This document shows positions 22,990-35,885 of a stretch of 64,000 nt of DNA, piece by piece. Origin of the DNA: Camellia lanceoleosa (lineage: Eukaryota; Streptophyta; Magnoliopsida; Ericales; Theaceae); assembly GCA_025200525.1 (NCBI GenBank), contig CM045761.1, forward strand, positions 75,793,551 to 75,857,550, read 5' to 3'. Position numbers and translations under genes: made by a program. Position 1 is the first letter of the stretch. Each line of letters begins with the position of its first letter. The notes beneath the pieces are model-generated. The model ran no database searches and was not told the DNA's origin. It saw only the letters and a list, made by a program, of their open reading frames with translations.

Positions 22990-23500
22990 GGCAGTCGTCT
23001 CAGGTACCATTTATATATGTAGTTAGAATGCTTTTGCGTTAATAGACTCCATATCAACGCACTCTTTTGTAACTTATGCATTTGCATCTAGATTGGGTAG
23101 ACCTCTAGAATTATTGCCATATTTGTTATATGTATCTGGTCCATCCAGAGAATCTGTGTTGTGTGCATCTGTGTGTCGATTTTGTGATGTGCATATTAGG
23201 GATGCTACCTTGTATGTAGATCTATTGCCCCTGGACTTTAGACACTTTGATGTAATTTTGGGTATGGACTGGTTATCTAAATACTGTGCCACTATTGATT
23301 GTGTAAAACGAGTTATATTTAGACCACCAGGACATGAAGAAATTGTGTTTGTGGGTAACGGGGTAGTGCCTCCACCTTATTTAATATCTGCAATGAAAGC
23401 ATGTAAATTAATTAGGAAAAGATGCCAGGGTTATTTATGTTGTGTGTTGTCTGAACAATCTATGAATGTTGAATTGAACAGTATCCCTATTGTTAGCGAG
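22990..23500 (+). pseudogene. aspartic protease region of plus-strand chromovirus
   Basis: The frame 23093-23641 includes FDVILGMDWLSKYCATIDC, the conserved C-terminal half of Ty3 protease. The catalytic DTG-type motif is expected at about 23035-23070. There the reading gives IDSISTHSFV instead of DTGATHSF, so the catalytic Asp-Thr-Gly is lost. The frame then runs into the linker to reverse transcriptase (PDELLGELVDPEFTIDIV). Confidence 0.8.
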
Positions 23501-24835
23501 TTTCCAGATGTATTCCCAGATGAATTGCTAGGAGAATTGGTTGACCCAGAATTTACTATTGATATTGTGCTAGGCACTCAACCTATTTCAAAAACCCCTT
23601 ACAGAATGGCTACTGCTGAAATGAAAGAATCAAAGGAATAGTTTCAAGACCTACTGAACAAAGGGTTTATTCGACCAAGCACTTCGCCATGGGGTGCACC
23701 AGCGTCATTTGTGAAAAAGAAAAATGGAACTTTACGCCTGTGTATTAACTATCATGAATTGAATAAGGTAACAATAAAGAATAAATATCCCTTACCCCAT
23801 ATTGACGGCTTATTTGATCAGTTAAAGGGCTCGTAAGTGTTCTCTAAAATTGATTTAAGATCCGGGTACCACCAATTGAAGGTAAAGGCAAAAGATATTG
23901 AGAAAATTGCATTCAGAACGAGGTATGGTCACTATGAATTCCTTGTTATGCCGTTTAGAGTAACTAATGCCCCTACAACATTTATGGATCTTATGAACTG
24001 AATTTTTAAGCCATATCTCGATGAATTTGTTGTAGTTTTTATTGATGATATTTTGATATATTCAAAGAGTAGACTTGACAATAAACAACATCTGAAAACC
24101 GTCTTACAAACACTTAGAGAGAAGAAATTATTTGCTAAATTAAAGATATGTGAATTCTAGTTAGATGAAGTTGTTTTCTTAGGGCATGTCATCAACAGAG
24201 ATAGAATGTTAGTGGACCCGCAGAAGATAGAGGCAATTGTAAGTTGGCCTACGCCAACAAATGTAACAGAAGTCCGCAGTTTCGTGGGTCTGGCCAGATA
24301 CTATAGAAGGTTTGTGAAGGACTTTTCAAAAATAGTTGTACCTCTCACCCAATTGACATGCAAAAGACAACCATTTGAATGGAATGATAAAAAAGAATCT
24401 TCCTTCCGAGAACTAAAAACAAGATTGACTTCTACACCAGTTTTGACATTGTCCTCAGGAATGGAAAACTTTGAGATGTATAGTGATGCTTCTTATAAAG
24501 GTTTGGGTTGTGTATTAATGCAGAACGGAAGAGTGATTACTTATGCCTCCCGACAATTAAAACCACATGAGAAGAACTACCCAACACATGACCTAGAATT
24601 GACTACAGTGGTATTTGCTTTGAAAATCTAGCAGCGTTACTTGTATGGGGCAAAATGCGAAGTCTACACTGACCATAAAAGTTTGAAGTACTTCTTTACC
24701 CAAAAAGAGTTGAATGTGAGGCAAAGAAGATGGCTTCAATTAATAAAAGATTATGACCTTCAGATTCAGTATCACCCCGGAAAAGCCAATACAGTTGCTA
24801 ATGCCTTGAGCAGAAAATCAATAGAGAATTTAGCT
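23500..24835 (+). pseudogene. reverse transcriptase and RNase H of plus-strand chromovirus
   Basis: Conserved boxes can be read in order: [29 protein letters not shown], the catalytic FIDDILIYS near 24040, [24 protein letters not shown], then RNase H with [20 protein letters not shown] and [11 protein letters not shown], and finally [16 protein letters not shown]. Stops interrupt at 23639-23641, in the region 23830-24165 and at 24629-24631. All key catalytic positions are recognisable, which shows the copy was once functional. Confidence 0.9.
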
Positions 24836-26152
24836 TACTTACTTAGTGAACAGAAGGAAATCTTGCTAGACTTCGAGAGAACCGAGATTGAGGTTGTGTT
24901 ACACGAACAAGCTGGGTTGATGGCAGTCATTTCTGCTGAGCCAGAAATAATTACTGAAATAAAACAAAGGCAACGAGAAGATGAGACCCTCAAAACAATA
25001 ATTAATGAGTTTAAAATGAAACCGAAATCAGAATTCAACATTGATAGTGAAGTGTTGAGATTTTGAAACTGAATGTGTGTCGCAAACATTTTTGAATTAA
25101 AGAAGAGAATCCTAGATGAAGCTCACAAGCCAATGTTTTCTATGCATCTAGGTAACAACAAAATGTATCGAGACTTGAAGCAAAACTATTGGTGGCCCAA
25201 AATGAAGAAGGAAATCGTAGAGTATGTGTCCAAGTGCCTTCAATGTCAGCAAGTTAAAGCTGAACATCAAAAACCAGGCGATCTACTTCAACCTCTCCCT
25301 ATTCCGGAATGGAAGTAGGAACATGTGAACATGGATTTCGTTATTGGCCTACCTCGAACTCCTAGAGGTATGGATTCTATTTGGGTCATAGTTAATAGAT
25401 TGACTAAATCTGCATATTTTCTACCTGTGAAGACCACCTTTGATGCTTATAGGTTGGCCACTATATATGTTGATGAGATTGTTCGTTTACATGGGGTTCC
25501 GGTATCCATTGTCTCGGACAGAGATCCAAAATTTGTATCCAGATTGTGAAAAAGTTTGCAAAGAACTATGGGAACAGAATTGAGACTCAACACTACATTC
25601 CATCCATAGAAAGACGGGTAATCAGAACGAACCATACAAACTTTAAAGGATATGCTCAAGATGTGTGCCTTGGATTTTCAAGGGAGTTCGGAAGACTATT
25701 TGCCACTAGCAAAATTTGCATACAATAACAGCATCCACTCCAGCAGTATGGCACCATATGAAGCCTTATATGGCAGAAAGTGTAGATCGCCAATTTGTTG
25801 GACAAAAGTCGGGGAAAGGGCCCTTCTTGGACCCAAAATTGTGCAAGATATGTCTGAAAAGATCAAGATCATCCAACAAAGGCTTAAGACAGCACAGAGT
25901 TGGCAAAAGAATTATGCGGATGTTCGGAGGAGACCTCTTGAGTATGAGGTTGGTGATCATGTATTTATTCGTGTGAATCTGATGAAAGGCCAGCTGAGAT
26001 TTGGTAAGAAAGGTAAATTTTCACCCCATTGCGTTGGACCGTTTGAAATTCTGGAAAGACTTGGTCCAGTTGCTTATAGAGTTGCCTTGCCACCGGGATT
26101 TGAACAAATGCACAATGTGTTCCATGTATCAATGTTGAGGGGTTATCTTTAA
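24836..26152 (+). pseudogene. integrase of plus-strand chromovirus
   Basis: The zinc-binding domain is in frame 25073-25318, with an H-x3-H ... C-x2-C pattern (HLGNNKMYRDLKQNYWW, then KCLQCQQVK). The catalytic core follows in 25325-25549 (MDFVIGLPRT, then VSIVSDRDPKF) and, after a frameshift near 25545, in 25652-26152. The last frame ends with the GPY-type domain FSPHCVGPFEILERLGPVAY and NVFHVSMLRGYL. The enzyme inserts element DNA into the genome; this copy is broken by stops at 25064-25066, 25316-25318 and 25547-25549. Confidence 0.9.
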
Positions 26153-26164
26153 GATCCATTTCAT

Positions 26165-26380
26165 GTGATTGATTACCACTGGATAGCACTTGATGAGAAT
26201 ATGGAATACGAAGAATGGCTAGAACAGATCCTTGACCGACAAGTGAAACAATTGAGAAATAAGTCCATCCCAATGGTGAAAGTAAAATGGAAAGAACACT
26301 ATAGGAAGGATGCCACATGGGAAAAAAAAGATAAGATGCAACTGGGCTATCCACATTTGTTTCTGAACGGAGGTAAATAA
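26165..26380 (+). pseudogene. chromodomain tail of integrase
   Basis: After a stop at 26150-26152 the reading continues in the same frame with an ILDRQVKQLRNKSIPMVKVK stretch and then WKEHYRKDATWEKK, ending at LGYPHLF. This is the chromodomain of Tekay/Del-like chromoviruses, which targets integration to certain chromatin. It is what justifies the chromovirus call. Confidence 0.85.
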
Positions 26381-26401
26381 GTTTGGAGGACCAAACTTCC
26401 T

Positions 26402-26413
26402 AAAGGAGGGAAG
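26402..26413 (+). other. polypurine tract
   Basis: The run aaaggagggaag lies directly before the LTR start TGTGATAACCC at 26416. It primes second-strand synthesis in LTR retrotransposons. Confidence 0.8.
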
Positions 26414-26415
26414 AT

Positions 26416-29052
26416 TGTGATAACCCTGTCCCATTTTATATTAATTAATCTTAATTATGATTATGATTATGATTATGATTATATGCTTGATATGATTTTG
26501 AGTGCCATTTATGTGGTTTTATGTGTTTTCGCATTTCTATCTATTCACCGTAGGAAAATCTGTTTGATTTTCTACTATAGAATTTAAATTAAACACCGTA
26601 GTGGCGACAGAAACTAAAATTGTTTGTATTTATGCGATCAGCGTAATTTTTAGAGCCTACGGTGAAATTTAATTAAAAATTGATTTAGACCAAATTAATT
26701 AGATTAAATTGATTGAGATAGACACAATTAACTAGCCTTAATCGAGGTTGATTAGGCAAGTGTATATAAAGGCCTAATTACATTTAAGCTCACCATCCTT
26801 GGAGCTCAAAATCTGAGATATATACTCTAGAGAGAGAGAGAGAGAGAGAGAGAGGGTCAGTTCTAGAGAGAAAGGAGGCTCAAATTGTGGATTTTGGCTC
26901 AAAACTTGTGAATTTGAAGGCTAAACTCAAGAAATTAGCTAATATTGGAAGAGTGGAAGCTCCTAGGTAAGTAATTGAACTCAAAACTATGGGTGTAAAT
27001 CTATAATTGAGTGAATTCAAACATATTATGAAGAATTGAAGCCCACATGCTCATGCATGTATAGAATTGCCATGAGTTTCCATGAGATTGCATGATCTAG
27101 TATAAGGTATATTAAACATGAAAGATTTGTGCACCTAAGTCTACATGCATGCATAATTTTGATGAGCTTTATGATTTTGCACATTAATTGTGCCATATGA
27201 AGTAGAATTGGAGTTAATAATTAACATGCATGCATGATTCATGAAAGCATGAGGCTTAAATGCATAAGTCTTGAAATTGGCAAAGAATTTGGAATAATTT
27301 TTGGAAATGGACCATGATTTTGGGACAATTGGTTGCAATTATTTAAGTTTTCATGTTACACAATGTTTTTCCATCTTTTGGCACTGATTTACAGACTTTG
27401 GAGCCTTTGGGATTGTGTTTTGAAGTTCAAACAGAAATTTGGAAAACCCAGAATTTGGCTAGTCCGCTCGAGTGAGGAAAGTCTTGCTCGAGCGTGAAAA
27501 TTTGGTTCCCAGAAGTTTGCAGAAATTGCACGGTGGCTCAAGCGATAGTCTTTACGCTTGAGTGAACACTGTTTTGCGAAGACTCCCTACTCAAGTGTCG
27601 AGAATATCGCTCGAGCCTGAATTACACACAACCAGTACTTTTGCAGACCCAAGGGGTCCGCTCGAGCGACCAAAACTGTGCTCGAGCAGAGAGCCCTATT
27701 TCAAGAATTTTGAAAAGTTATTTTGTGTTTCGTTTTCCATTCGCTTTCATTCTTAAGCACTCTTGGGCATGCATTGAGCATTGTAGATGAACTAAAAGGA
27801 TAAGAAAGAGGCCTAAGAGAAATAAATAAATTAAGAATGAATCGAATCGCTTGTGACCCAATATGTTATGTAATGTATAGGGTCAAGCGCAAGGGCAAAT
27901 CTACCGGCAGAACACTGTGAGTAATATCTTAGTAAGAATGTGTTGAAGTATGCTACTTTCCAAATGCTCACTTCTGTATGAGTTCTACGGATTTGTTAAT
28001 TCAAATCGAACATTCATTATGCTAATGATTGAATAAGGCAGTTAGAATACAATTATGATTACGACACGCTTACGAGCTCAAGTATGAAATCCACATAAAT
28101 ATGAATGATTAGGCCAAAGGCCGTCTAATATCAATGATTGGGCCAAAGGCCGTTTGATATGAATGAATAGGCCAAAGGCCGTCTGATATAAATGATTAGG
28201 CCAAAGGCCGTTTGATATGAATGATTGGGCCAAAGGCCGTTTGATATGAATGAACGTACCAAAGACCGTTTGGTATGAATGATTGTGCCAAAGGCCATTT
28301 GATATGAATGAATGGGCCAAAGGTCGTTTGCTATGAATGATTGGGCCAAAGGCCGTTTGATATGAATGAATGGGCCAAAGGCCGTTTGACATGAATGAAT
28401 TGGGCCCGAGGCCATTTGATATGTTTAGGTCTGAGGCTGTTTGATAAGTATGAATTGGGCCCGAGGCCACTTGATAATAATGAATTGGGCCCAAGGCTGT
28501 TAAACATGTTTGGGTCTGAGGCCGTTTGATGTATCAAATAAAAACATGAATTGGCCTAAGGTCGTTTGATATGTTTGTTGCAAACTTTCATTCATGTAAC
28601 TTCCTTATTTGATATTATTCACTGGGCTTTCGCTCATTCTCATTCATGTGTGTGTAGGTGAGCAAAGAGACGTCCAAACCCAACCACGATGAACATTATG
28701 AGAGGAAGTCAAGTTTTTGAGTAGTCAACTTGAATGTCTCACGCACGAGACTTTGTTTCGTTTATCCTGGTGAATACATTGGGTCACCTATGTATAAAAG
28801 CTTTTTGTTTGGCTGACTGTATGTCTAAAAGTTCGTGGAGATACAAAACGATTATTCTACCAATTTGTGTGAGTTATTATGAAATGCTTTGGATGATTTT
28901 ACTATGCCATGTAAGCACAGCTCATTGAACATAATTTTTAAGTCTGCTTCCATTTTGGCCCCTTAATTCTATTGTAATATGCCTAATCAGGTTTGAGGCC
29001 GTAGGTAATCTCATGATTACTGGCCGGTTACGACCTTAATTCATAGGGGCGG
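26416..29052 (+). repeat. 3' LTR of plus-strand chromovirus, first part (split by Tat-like element)
   Basis: It starts TGTGATAACCCTG after the polypurine tract. It contains a (ga)n run at 26831-26855, a cluster of CTCGAGCG motifs (27465-27695), the GGCCAAAGGCC tandem array (28105-28560) and the part matching the 5' LTR. It is broken at 29053 by the inserted element. The small remaining piece is 42914-42931. The full LTR would be about 2.65 kb. Confidence 0.85.
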
Positions 29053-32000
29053 TGTAGACACCCCATTTTGACCGGCCCTAAGACTTGGGCACGTACTTTT
29101 GAACACCCCATAATGAAAGTTGGAATATACTATTTCATGAATTTCTCAGCAGAAAATATCAAAAAAACTTTAATCCCAAACCTCACCCATGTTGGCCAAA
29201 TTATTAATTTTTAGTATTACATAATATTTTATAATTTTATGTGTTGTACATAGTTTTTAATGTTTTTATCTAAATTGGTATAACTAATTTTGATATTTAA
29301 TAAAAAAGAAAATGATAAAAAAAAAAGTATATATATAAAATAAAAATAAAAAAAAAGAGAATGAATGAGTGGGGGGATGGAGATAAGATTTTTGGTGAGG
29401 TTGTGTGGAGTCGGTGGAAAACAATTATTGTTTTTAGAAAAGGAGGGAACATGGTCATGAGGGAAGAGAATCAAAAAAGAAAAGAGAGCAGGTGAGAGTG
29501 GGTAGAGAATGATTGTTAAAGGAGCTGGTGATGATAAAAAGAAAATGAGCAAGAGAAAGGACAGAGGGGAAAGGCTCTCTCTGGGATTCCAATGGAAGAG
29601 AGTGGTGTTCATGAGTGAAAAAAGGGGGTAGAGGAGATAGACACAGCAGCATTTTTTTCCTTTGGAGCTTCGGCACACACCAAACCCATCTCTCTCTTCT
29701 CTCTCTCGGCTTGGGGGAGAGGAGTGATATGTTTTTAGAGAGAATTTTCTAGAGAGAGAAAAAGGGCAAAGTGGGAGAGAGGGAGGAGACCACACACACT
29801 CAACACCAGCACACACCCACACTGCTACACCATTGACACACACCAGAACACACACACAGAACAACACACATGCACACACCCATCACCACTGCACACACAC
29901 ACAACACACACTCTCACCATACACGCACACAACACCTATGCACATCACCTATGCGTCACAGCCAAGCTCACACACATGCATACACACACCCACGGGATTG
30001 ATAAACACACACTCCTAGCACTCTCCAACACACAAGACACACGGCACATGCACACAGGATGATGGAGACCGAGACACCTAGACAAGACCGAAAGTTAGCT
30101 CTCTCTTCTCTCTCTAAGATTTTCTCTCTTTCGGCACCTCACAGACCCCGCATCACAGATAGCACACTGAACACACACACAAGGTCACCTCTCTCTTTGA
30201 TCACCACTGTCATCACACTCACTCCATGCACATATTACACATAGACCCAGCAGAGTACAGACGGGAAGAGGGGGACTTGCTATCAACCTCTCTCTCTCTC
30301 TCATGGAGGTTTCTTGGGGCTCTATCTCTCTGAATATACACGGTTAAGAGAGGGAGGAACACACTACGACAGTTGACTCTCTCTCTCTCTCTCTAAAAAA
30401 ACAAGACACCCAGCACACCCAAAGACCACAATACACGGACAACACCCAAAAAGGAGCTCTCTCTTCTCTCTCTAACATTTTCTCTCTTTCATGCATGCAG
30501 ACTCAATATACAGAAACGAGAGAGCCAGCACACATCAAGGGATGATACACATATGCACGAGCACAAGGAAAAAGTCTACCCACCAAATCAGGTGCCATCA
30601 CTGTAGCACAAAAATGAAATTCAAGGAGAGAGTCTTGATTTGCTAAAATATATTGATAACTACTTGGAAGACCTATGCTGACATCATGGATTGAGGTGGA
30701 CTATATTCTTGGAGACAACCTAAGAGCTACAAGTTACATGTTGGGCCAACATTGGGTCTGAAGGGCTTCAAATTTCTGTGCTGCCGAATTTGGTGCGTTT
30801 TGAAAATGGGTGTGGGTTCTAATATGTGGGGTCCATGATGCAAGTTTGAGAAGAAAGGTGCTGCTGGTTGTGGCCACGTTTTGTGTACAAATTAGTGGGC
30901 TAATGTCATGGCTTGAATGTATCCATATGGATTGGGCCCAATTTTCAGTGGGGAAAAGAAGTGGAATGTGCCAGTAACGAAGCTCTTTATTTTGTTTTTC
31001 TTTTGAGTGTTTGTGAGGATTTTATTTTATTTATTTCTCTCGGATTTGTAATATTCAAAGTGTTGTAATAATTCCCCCACCCCGCTTCTTTCTATCCCAT
31101 TCTTTAATCGCTTTTCCTAACTGTACATATGTATATATCTGGCATGCCATGCATATCCATGCTTTACATTCGTGTCTCATGCATTAAGATTCGGCTACAT
31201 TTACATGTATGGATTTAATCAATTCTTCTGTGATTCTATGCGCTACCTCATGTTATTGAGATGATTCACACGCCATATTTTAGAAGCCGCATCTTTAGTG
31301 TATCTCATGAGTGAATTGCATTAGGATTCTGTATATAAGATCATGTATATTTTACTAACTTTGTTTTGTAGTTGTTCGAGGGATGTCGGTCAATCTGTGA
31401 GTTTTTATGCTTTAGCATCCCATTTGTGTGTGTTTTTCTTACTATGTGTTAGTATTCTACCATGAGGCTACTTGCTTACTTGATATAACTGTATGAATGC
31501 CTGTGGATGAAGGCTTATTGTTTGAATTGGAATAATTCAGTAAATATACGTTTTAAGCCCACTTTACAGTGGCAAATTCACAAACATTAAGCCCACTTTG
31601 TCAAGTGGCAAATTCAAACCCTTTTTGACAAACAAACATGAAATTGAATTGTTCCAATTTGAGCAAACTAGTCTATACCTTGTATGCTTCACATAGTAAA
31701 TTTTAGGATTTATTCAATAATCAGAACATGAACATATAAAGAAAATAAAAAGTCATATCATGGTTTAGTAGAGGCCGATCTTTGATCGAGTGAGCGGGGG
31801 TGCTCATTATTGACCTTCCCCTCTCATACCTAAGGTTCCGAGCCAAGCATCCTTGGTTACGACGAACATCGGCCTTGGCATGAGTCATGGGTTTCCTAAT
31901 TTCCCAAAATATTAGGTAGCGACTCTGAGATCTGATGACGCAGTCCATTTTTGACAAAATTGCAATAAAATGGATTTTCAGTAAAAGTTGCCAAATCTAG

Positions 32001-32101
32001 ACTCTCATCTATGTTTCACATTACACTCGTGAGACTAGATCAAAGAGATCTCGGGTGTCCGAACTGTTTAACGCACGCGGGTACCCCCCGGGCATGTTAC
32101 A
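29053..32101 (+). repeat. 5' LTR of the complete Tat-like element
   Basis: It runs from TGTAGACACCCCATTTTGACC to GGGCATGTTACA. It contains A-rich, CT-rich and cacaca-rich stretches between 29280 and 30600, which create long but meaningless open frames on both strands. The end part (31700-32101) contains a conserved gcgactctgagatctgatgac stretch. No gene is present. Confidence 0.92.
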
Positions 32102-32106
32102 GTTTC

Positions 32107-32125
32107 TGGCGACTCCGCTGGGGAT
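32107..32125 (+). other. primer-binding site, tRNA-Arg(ACG)
   Basis: TGGCGACTCCGCTGGGGAT is the exact complement of the 3' end of plant tRNA-Arg(ACG) including CCA. It lies five bases after the LTR end. This assigns the element to the Tat/Ogre group even though pol is missing. Confidence 0.9.
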
Positions 32126-33590
32126 TTTATGAAACCTTGACTCGAACTCCATGATATGACCTTTATTTTCAATTATATGTTCATTGCATTGCATGCATGG
32201 GTGCACTTAAAGTCCCTGTGTTGTCCAGATGCTAGTAGGAGCACAGACACACTTTTTGTGACACTACACCTATCTCTACGTTACTTTGGAGGCCTTGTGT
32301 GATAATCTTTTGAGATCTAAAGGTTCTCGGACTTTGAATAGAGGCTATGTTGACTCTTCTGATTTCCTAAAATCTTCATTGGTTATGACCCAAAGGACTC
32401 TTTGGTAACATCACCTTGGCTTTAACCCCTAAAGTAGAGCCAACCTTGTACATATAGTGAGCTATAGTACCTTTCAAATTAGGACATGATGCTTTCCCAT
32501 TTCTAGGATGTATGATACGTTTGTGTGAATAGTGAAACCCTAGATCATTCCAAGCTAGGACAGGATAACCCTACCCTCTTTAGGGGTGTTTGTTCTCTTT
32601 CCTGCTTTATGTGTAATCTATTGGATCTATACAGGGGTTCTCACATTCGAATGAGTGGTTCAGGATGTTCAATTTAGCACCATTACTTCAAAAACAAAAA
32701 AAAAAAAACAAAACAAAACAAAATAAATAACAAAAACATAAAATCAAAAAAATTTAAAAACAAAAAAACTCTGATATCCCACAAAGTTGACCATTGTAAA
32801 TAAATAGAACTTGTAGGGTATCCGACCATCTCTGTGATTGGGGAGTGACCACTTGTTGATTGGACAGGTTTTATTTTGAATATTGCGGATGGCCCACACA
32901 TTGACTGGCAATTTGAGAATGGTTTTATTCTGAGTTCTGAACTGAGTATTGAGTCTAAGTTTGATTCCACCAAGTTTGTAAAGTTGGGATCAGACTCGAG
33001 TCATTCTAGTGAGTCAGAGTCTGTTGATTTCGATAGTGCTAACCTAGACATTTCTGTCATGTCTAGGTCTTCTTTGTCATTTTCTTTTTCTGTTGTCAGA
33101 AGTCTGTTGTCATTGCTGAGTCATAATCTCTTTCAATAAACAATAAATAAATAAATAAATATATAATATAAAATAACAAAAATGCCATAGAGTTTGCATA
33201 CTTCTCTGTGCCTTTAAATCATTGCATTGACCATAGTTTTTCAAAACTTTTTCCAAAACTCTGATAAAAACAAAGAGGAAGAATTTCCTCGAGATTTGCA
33301 AATTTTGATCAATTGATAGGAAGAGAGGTGTGCTAAGCCTTTAATGAATAAAATCATTTTTGTTAATGTAGGTACTGAGAAAGATCCTGGCTTGGTCCAA
33401 ATTGGTTCTATCTTGTCTTCGTAAGAGTACGAGTGATTAGTCACTTTGTGAAAAGATTTCAAAAACTGTTTTTGCGTGGTCCTACGAAGCCATGCCTGGA
33501 ATTAATTATACAGCATAGGATCCCTCTTGACTTGAGGTCCAACCTCCTTAGCTCCTTAGCTTTCAAACCTTGATTCAAAGTATTCAATGA
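32126..33590. other. non-coding leader of the Tat-like element
   Basis: An A-rich tract lies at 32690-32765. A short plus-strand frame at 32876-33139 is Ser/Asp-rich without a known motif. No gag zinc knuckle is found, in contrast to the minus-strand relative. The rest shows no feature. Confidence 0.4.
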
Positions 33591-33599
33591 TCAATCAAA

Positions 33600-34155
33600 G
33601 TGTAAGGCCTGCATAACCGAATTGGAAATAGCCCTTGAACTAAGGGCCATGATGTGATTCAAATGGAGGCAACCCTTCAACTACGGGCAATAAGGTCAAA
33701 TATGATTTAGATTGGAAATAGCCCTTGAACTAGGGGCAATGATGTGATCCAGATTAGAAACAGACCTTGAACTCAGGGCAGAGAATGTGATTTCAATTTG
33801 AAATAGCCCTTGAACAAGGGGCAAAAGTGTGAAGCTTGCATAGCTGAAATGGAGGCAGCCCTTGAACTAGGGGCAATAAGGTACCACCCTTGAGAGGCTC
33901 GTTGGGTTGAAAACCCGGAAGGGCAACCCAGGCAAAAGTTAGAGCACAAAAAAATAAATAAATAAATAAAAAATAAATAATAAAAAGAAAAATGAAAAGC
34001 TCGCAAGGTTGAAAATCCAAAAGGGCGGCTTTGGCAAAAGTTAGAGCGTAAAAAGAGAGTGTCAATACCCGAGTGAACCTTAGCCATAACTATGTAGGAC
34101 TTGTGATTCAGATTGGAAGCAGCCCTTGAACTAGGGGCAAAAGGTTGGATGTGAT
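33600..34155. repeat. degenerate repeats of gcccttgaactaggggcaa
   Basis: The motif gcccttgaactaggggcaa and variants occur about eight times at irregular 45-60 bp spacing, usually after gattggaaata. The last copies are interleaved with the conserved pair of aaaacccggaagggc motifs. Another copy of the motif core is at 35228-35243 and in the inverted relative near 6640. Confidence 0.8.
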
Positions 34156-35260
34156 CAAAGAATTAAAATTGAATCGTTTCCCAATGAAGACCGCCTAGAA
34201 AGGCAAAACCCAAAATTTGAGAAAATGAATTTTATTATTGAAGGACAGTCGAGTTCCTATCCACTACACTAGGGGCAAATTCGGACCCAATTAGCCTAGT
34301 CCCTACATCATCATATCTACTGGTCAGGTGTAGTAGTCGTTCTTATAGATGGCCTAGAGATTTCACACCCAATCAACATGGACAAGTTAAACTGAAAGTA
34401 ACCCTTGAGAGGCTCGCTAGGCTAAAAACCCGAAAGGGCGACCTAGGCAAAAATTAGAGTAGAAAAACAAAAAAAATAGAAACTCAAAAGAAAAAAAATG
34501 AACAAAATGAAAAAAAAAATCAAAAAAATCAAAAGCTCGCAAGGTTGAAAACCCGAAAGGACGGCTTTGGCAAAAGTTAGAGCACAAAAGGAGAATGTCA
34601 ATACCCGAGTGAACCTTAGCCGGAACTACGTTGGCCTGATTCCTATCTCTAGGATACGTAGGTTGCTTCATTTTGAAGTTCGGCCCTAATAATTTTTCAA
34701 CTCATTCATTTTTTCCATGTTTGATTGGTGTATCTTTAGTCGACTTGGTTGTCCTATCAGTGTTTGATTGGTGTATCGTCGTTCTGCTCAGTTCAGTTGG
34801 TTCAATTCAACTTGGTTCAGTTCGGTTCAGTTCTGTGGTTCGGTTCGGTCCAGTTCTGCTCGGTTTCATTTGATTCGGATCGGCTCGGTTCGGTTATCAT
34901 CGTTGCTAAAAAACCAATTTGGGGTTATTTGGCTTGGGGCTATGCACCTCAATGATTGATTCCATGTTAGTTGAGTAGTGGCCATTTGCAAAAATAAATT
35001 TTGATTAATTTGAATGAAGCTGACTAATTTTTCTCGAAAAATATTCCATTTTTGCAAAACTTGGACCATTCTTTGGATTTAAAAAGAAAAAATTTTCAGT
35101 GCTCACAGTTTAGCTTACATGATTTGAAATAGAAAATAGAATAAGTATGCTAATCTAACTTTCATGTTGATCAAAACATTTTTTACAAAAAAAATATCAA
35201 TCAAGAGACAAAAAAGGGTCAAGGCAATGAACTAGGGGCATTGTCGAGTCGGAGATTCTA
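33870..35260 (+). repeat. conserved block shared with the minus-strand Tat-like element
   Basis: The block contains two copies (33885-34075 and 34400-34625) of a paired motif: gaggctcg...gaaaacccggaagggc..ggcaaaagttagag, an A-rich spacer, then gctcgcaaggttgaaaa...ggcggctttggcaaaagttagag and a tail ...acccgagtgaaccttagcc. The inverted relative at 7510-6600 has one copy. A further shared part is ttttcagtgctcacag (35090-35106). A tail motif with gatacgtaggttgc at 34660 recurs at 39722 as gatacgtaggcaacc. Confidence 0.75.
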
Positions 35261-35689
35261 TCTTCTCCACTACTTGAGTCATGAAGTTCGTTGGCCAACT
35301 CTTTGGCTAGATCATGAGTTCGTCGGCCAACGTTTTGGTCGGCTCATCAGTTTCAATTTCAACCCATCAGGATAAACTGCAGAATCACTTAGGCTCAATG
35401 GTTGTGTTCCAGAGTCTTGTTTTTTTAAGTTCATTTCATACCAGTCAGTGTATATAAGTATGTTTGGATTGTTTTGCTTCGTTTTTCTTTCGTTAAGTCA
35501 TTCTTTGATTTAGGTCAGTATGGGTCAGTATAGAATCAACGTTCAATTCAGAGTTCAAAATTCAATCATTCTCTAATTCAATCAAACAAATTGTTTTCAA
35601 AATCAGAGTGATGTGCCAGTCACGCCATTGATGTGCAAAAACTAATTTGATTTTATTGTAGTCAGGGGAGGACATCCCCGATCACAGAG

Positions 35690-35775
35690 ACACAAAAAAA
35701 AAACAAAAACAAAACAAAAACAAAAAACAAAAACAAAAACAAAAACAAAAACAACAAAAAAAGCAAAAAGAGAGA
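35690..35775. repeat. A-rich (caaaaa)n repeat
   Basis: A simple repeat of aaacaaaaac units lies shortly after the 3' end of the antisense ORF when read on the minus strand. It may be a remnant poly(A)-like or slippage tract. Confidence 0.7.
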
Positions 35776-35829
35776 GTAGCATTTTCTCAGTTTTCTGGCA
35801 GTAGCTCGACGGCAAAGATTACAACTAGC

Positions 35830-35835
35830 TTTATT
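35830..35835 (-). promoter_or_regulatory. possible poly(A) signal of the antisense ORF
   Basis: The minus strand reads AATAAA about 50 bp after the stop codon. It is a canonical plant near-upstream element position; its use is inferred. Confidence 0.45.
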
Positions 35836-35885
35836 TGCACACAATTGCGTTGCCTGACTTTACCATCAGCTGCCTCGCTTCATCT

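Noticed and set aside
21643..28928. Similar frames in both chromovirus LTRs (21643-21987 and 28734-28928)
   Set aside because: They lie inside LTR sequence, lack known motifs, and the second copy is shortened; similarity reflects LTR pairing.
29229..30244. Long frames rich in Phe/Ser/Pro or Thr/His in the Tat-like LTR, also at 40049-40903
   Set aside because: They stem from T-rich, CT-rich and cacaca tracts and recur only because the LTRs are duplicated.
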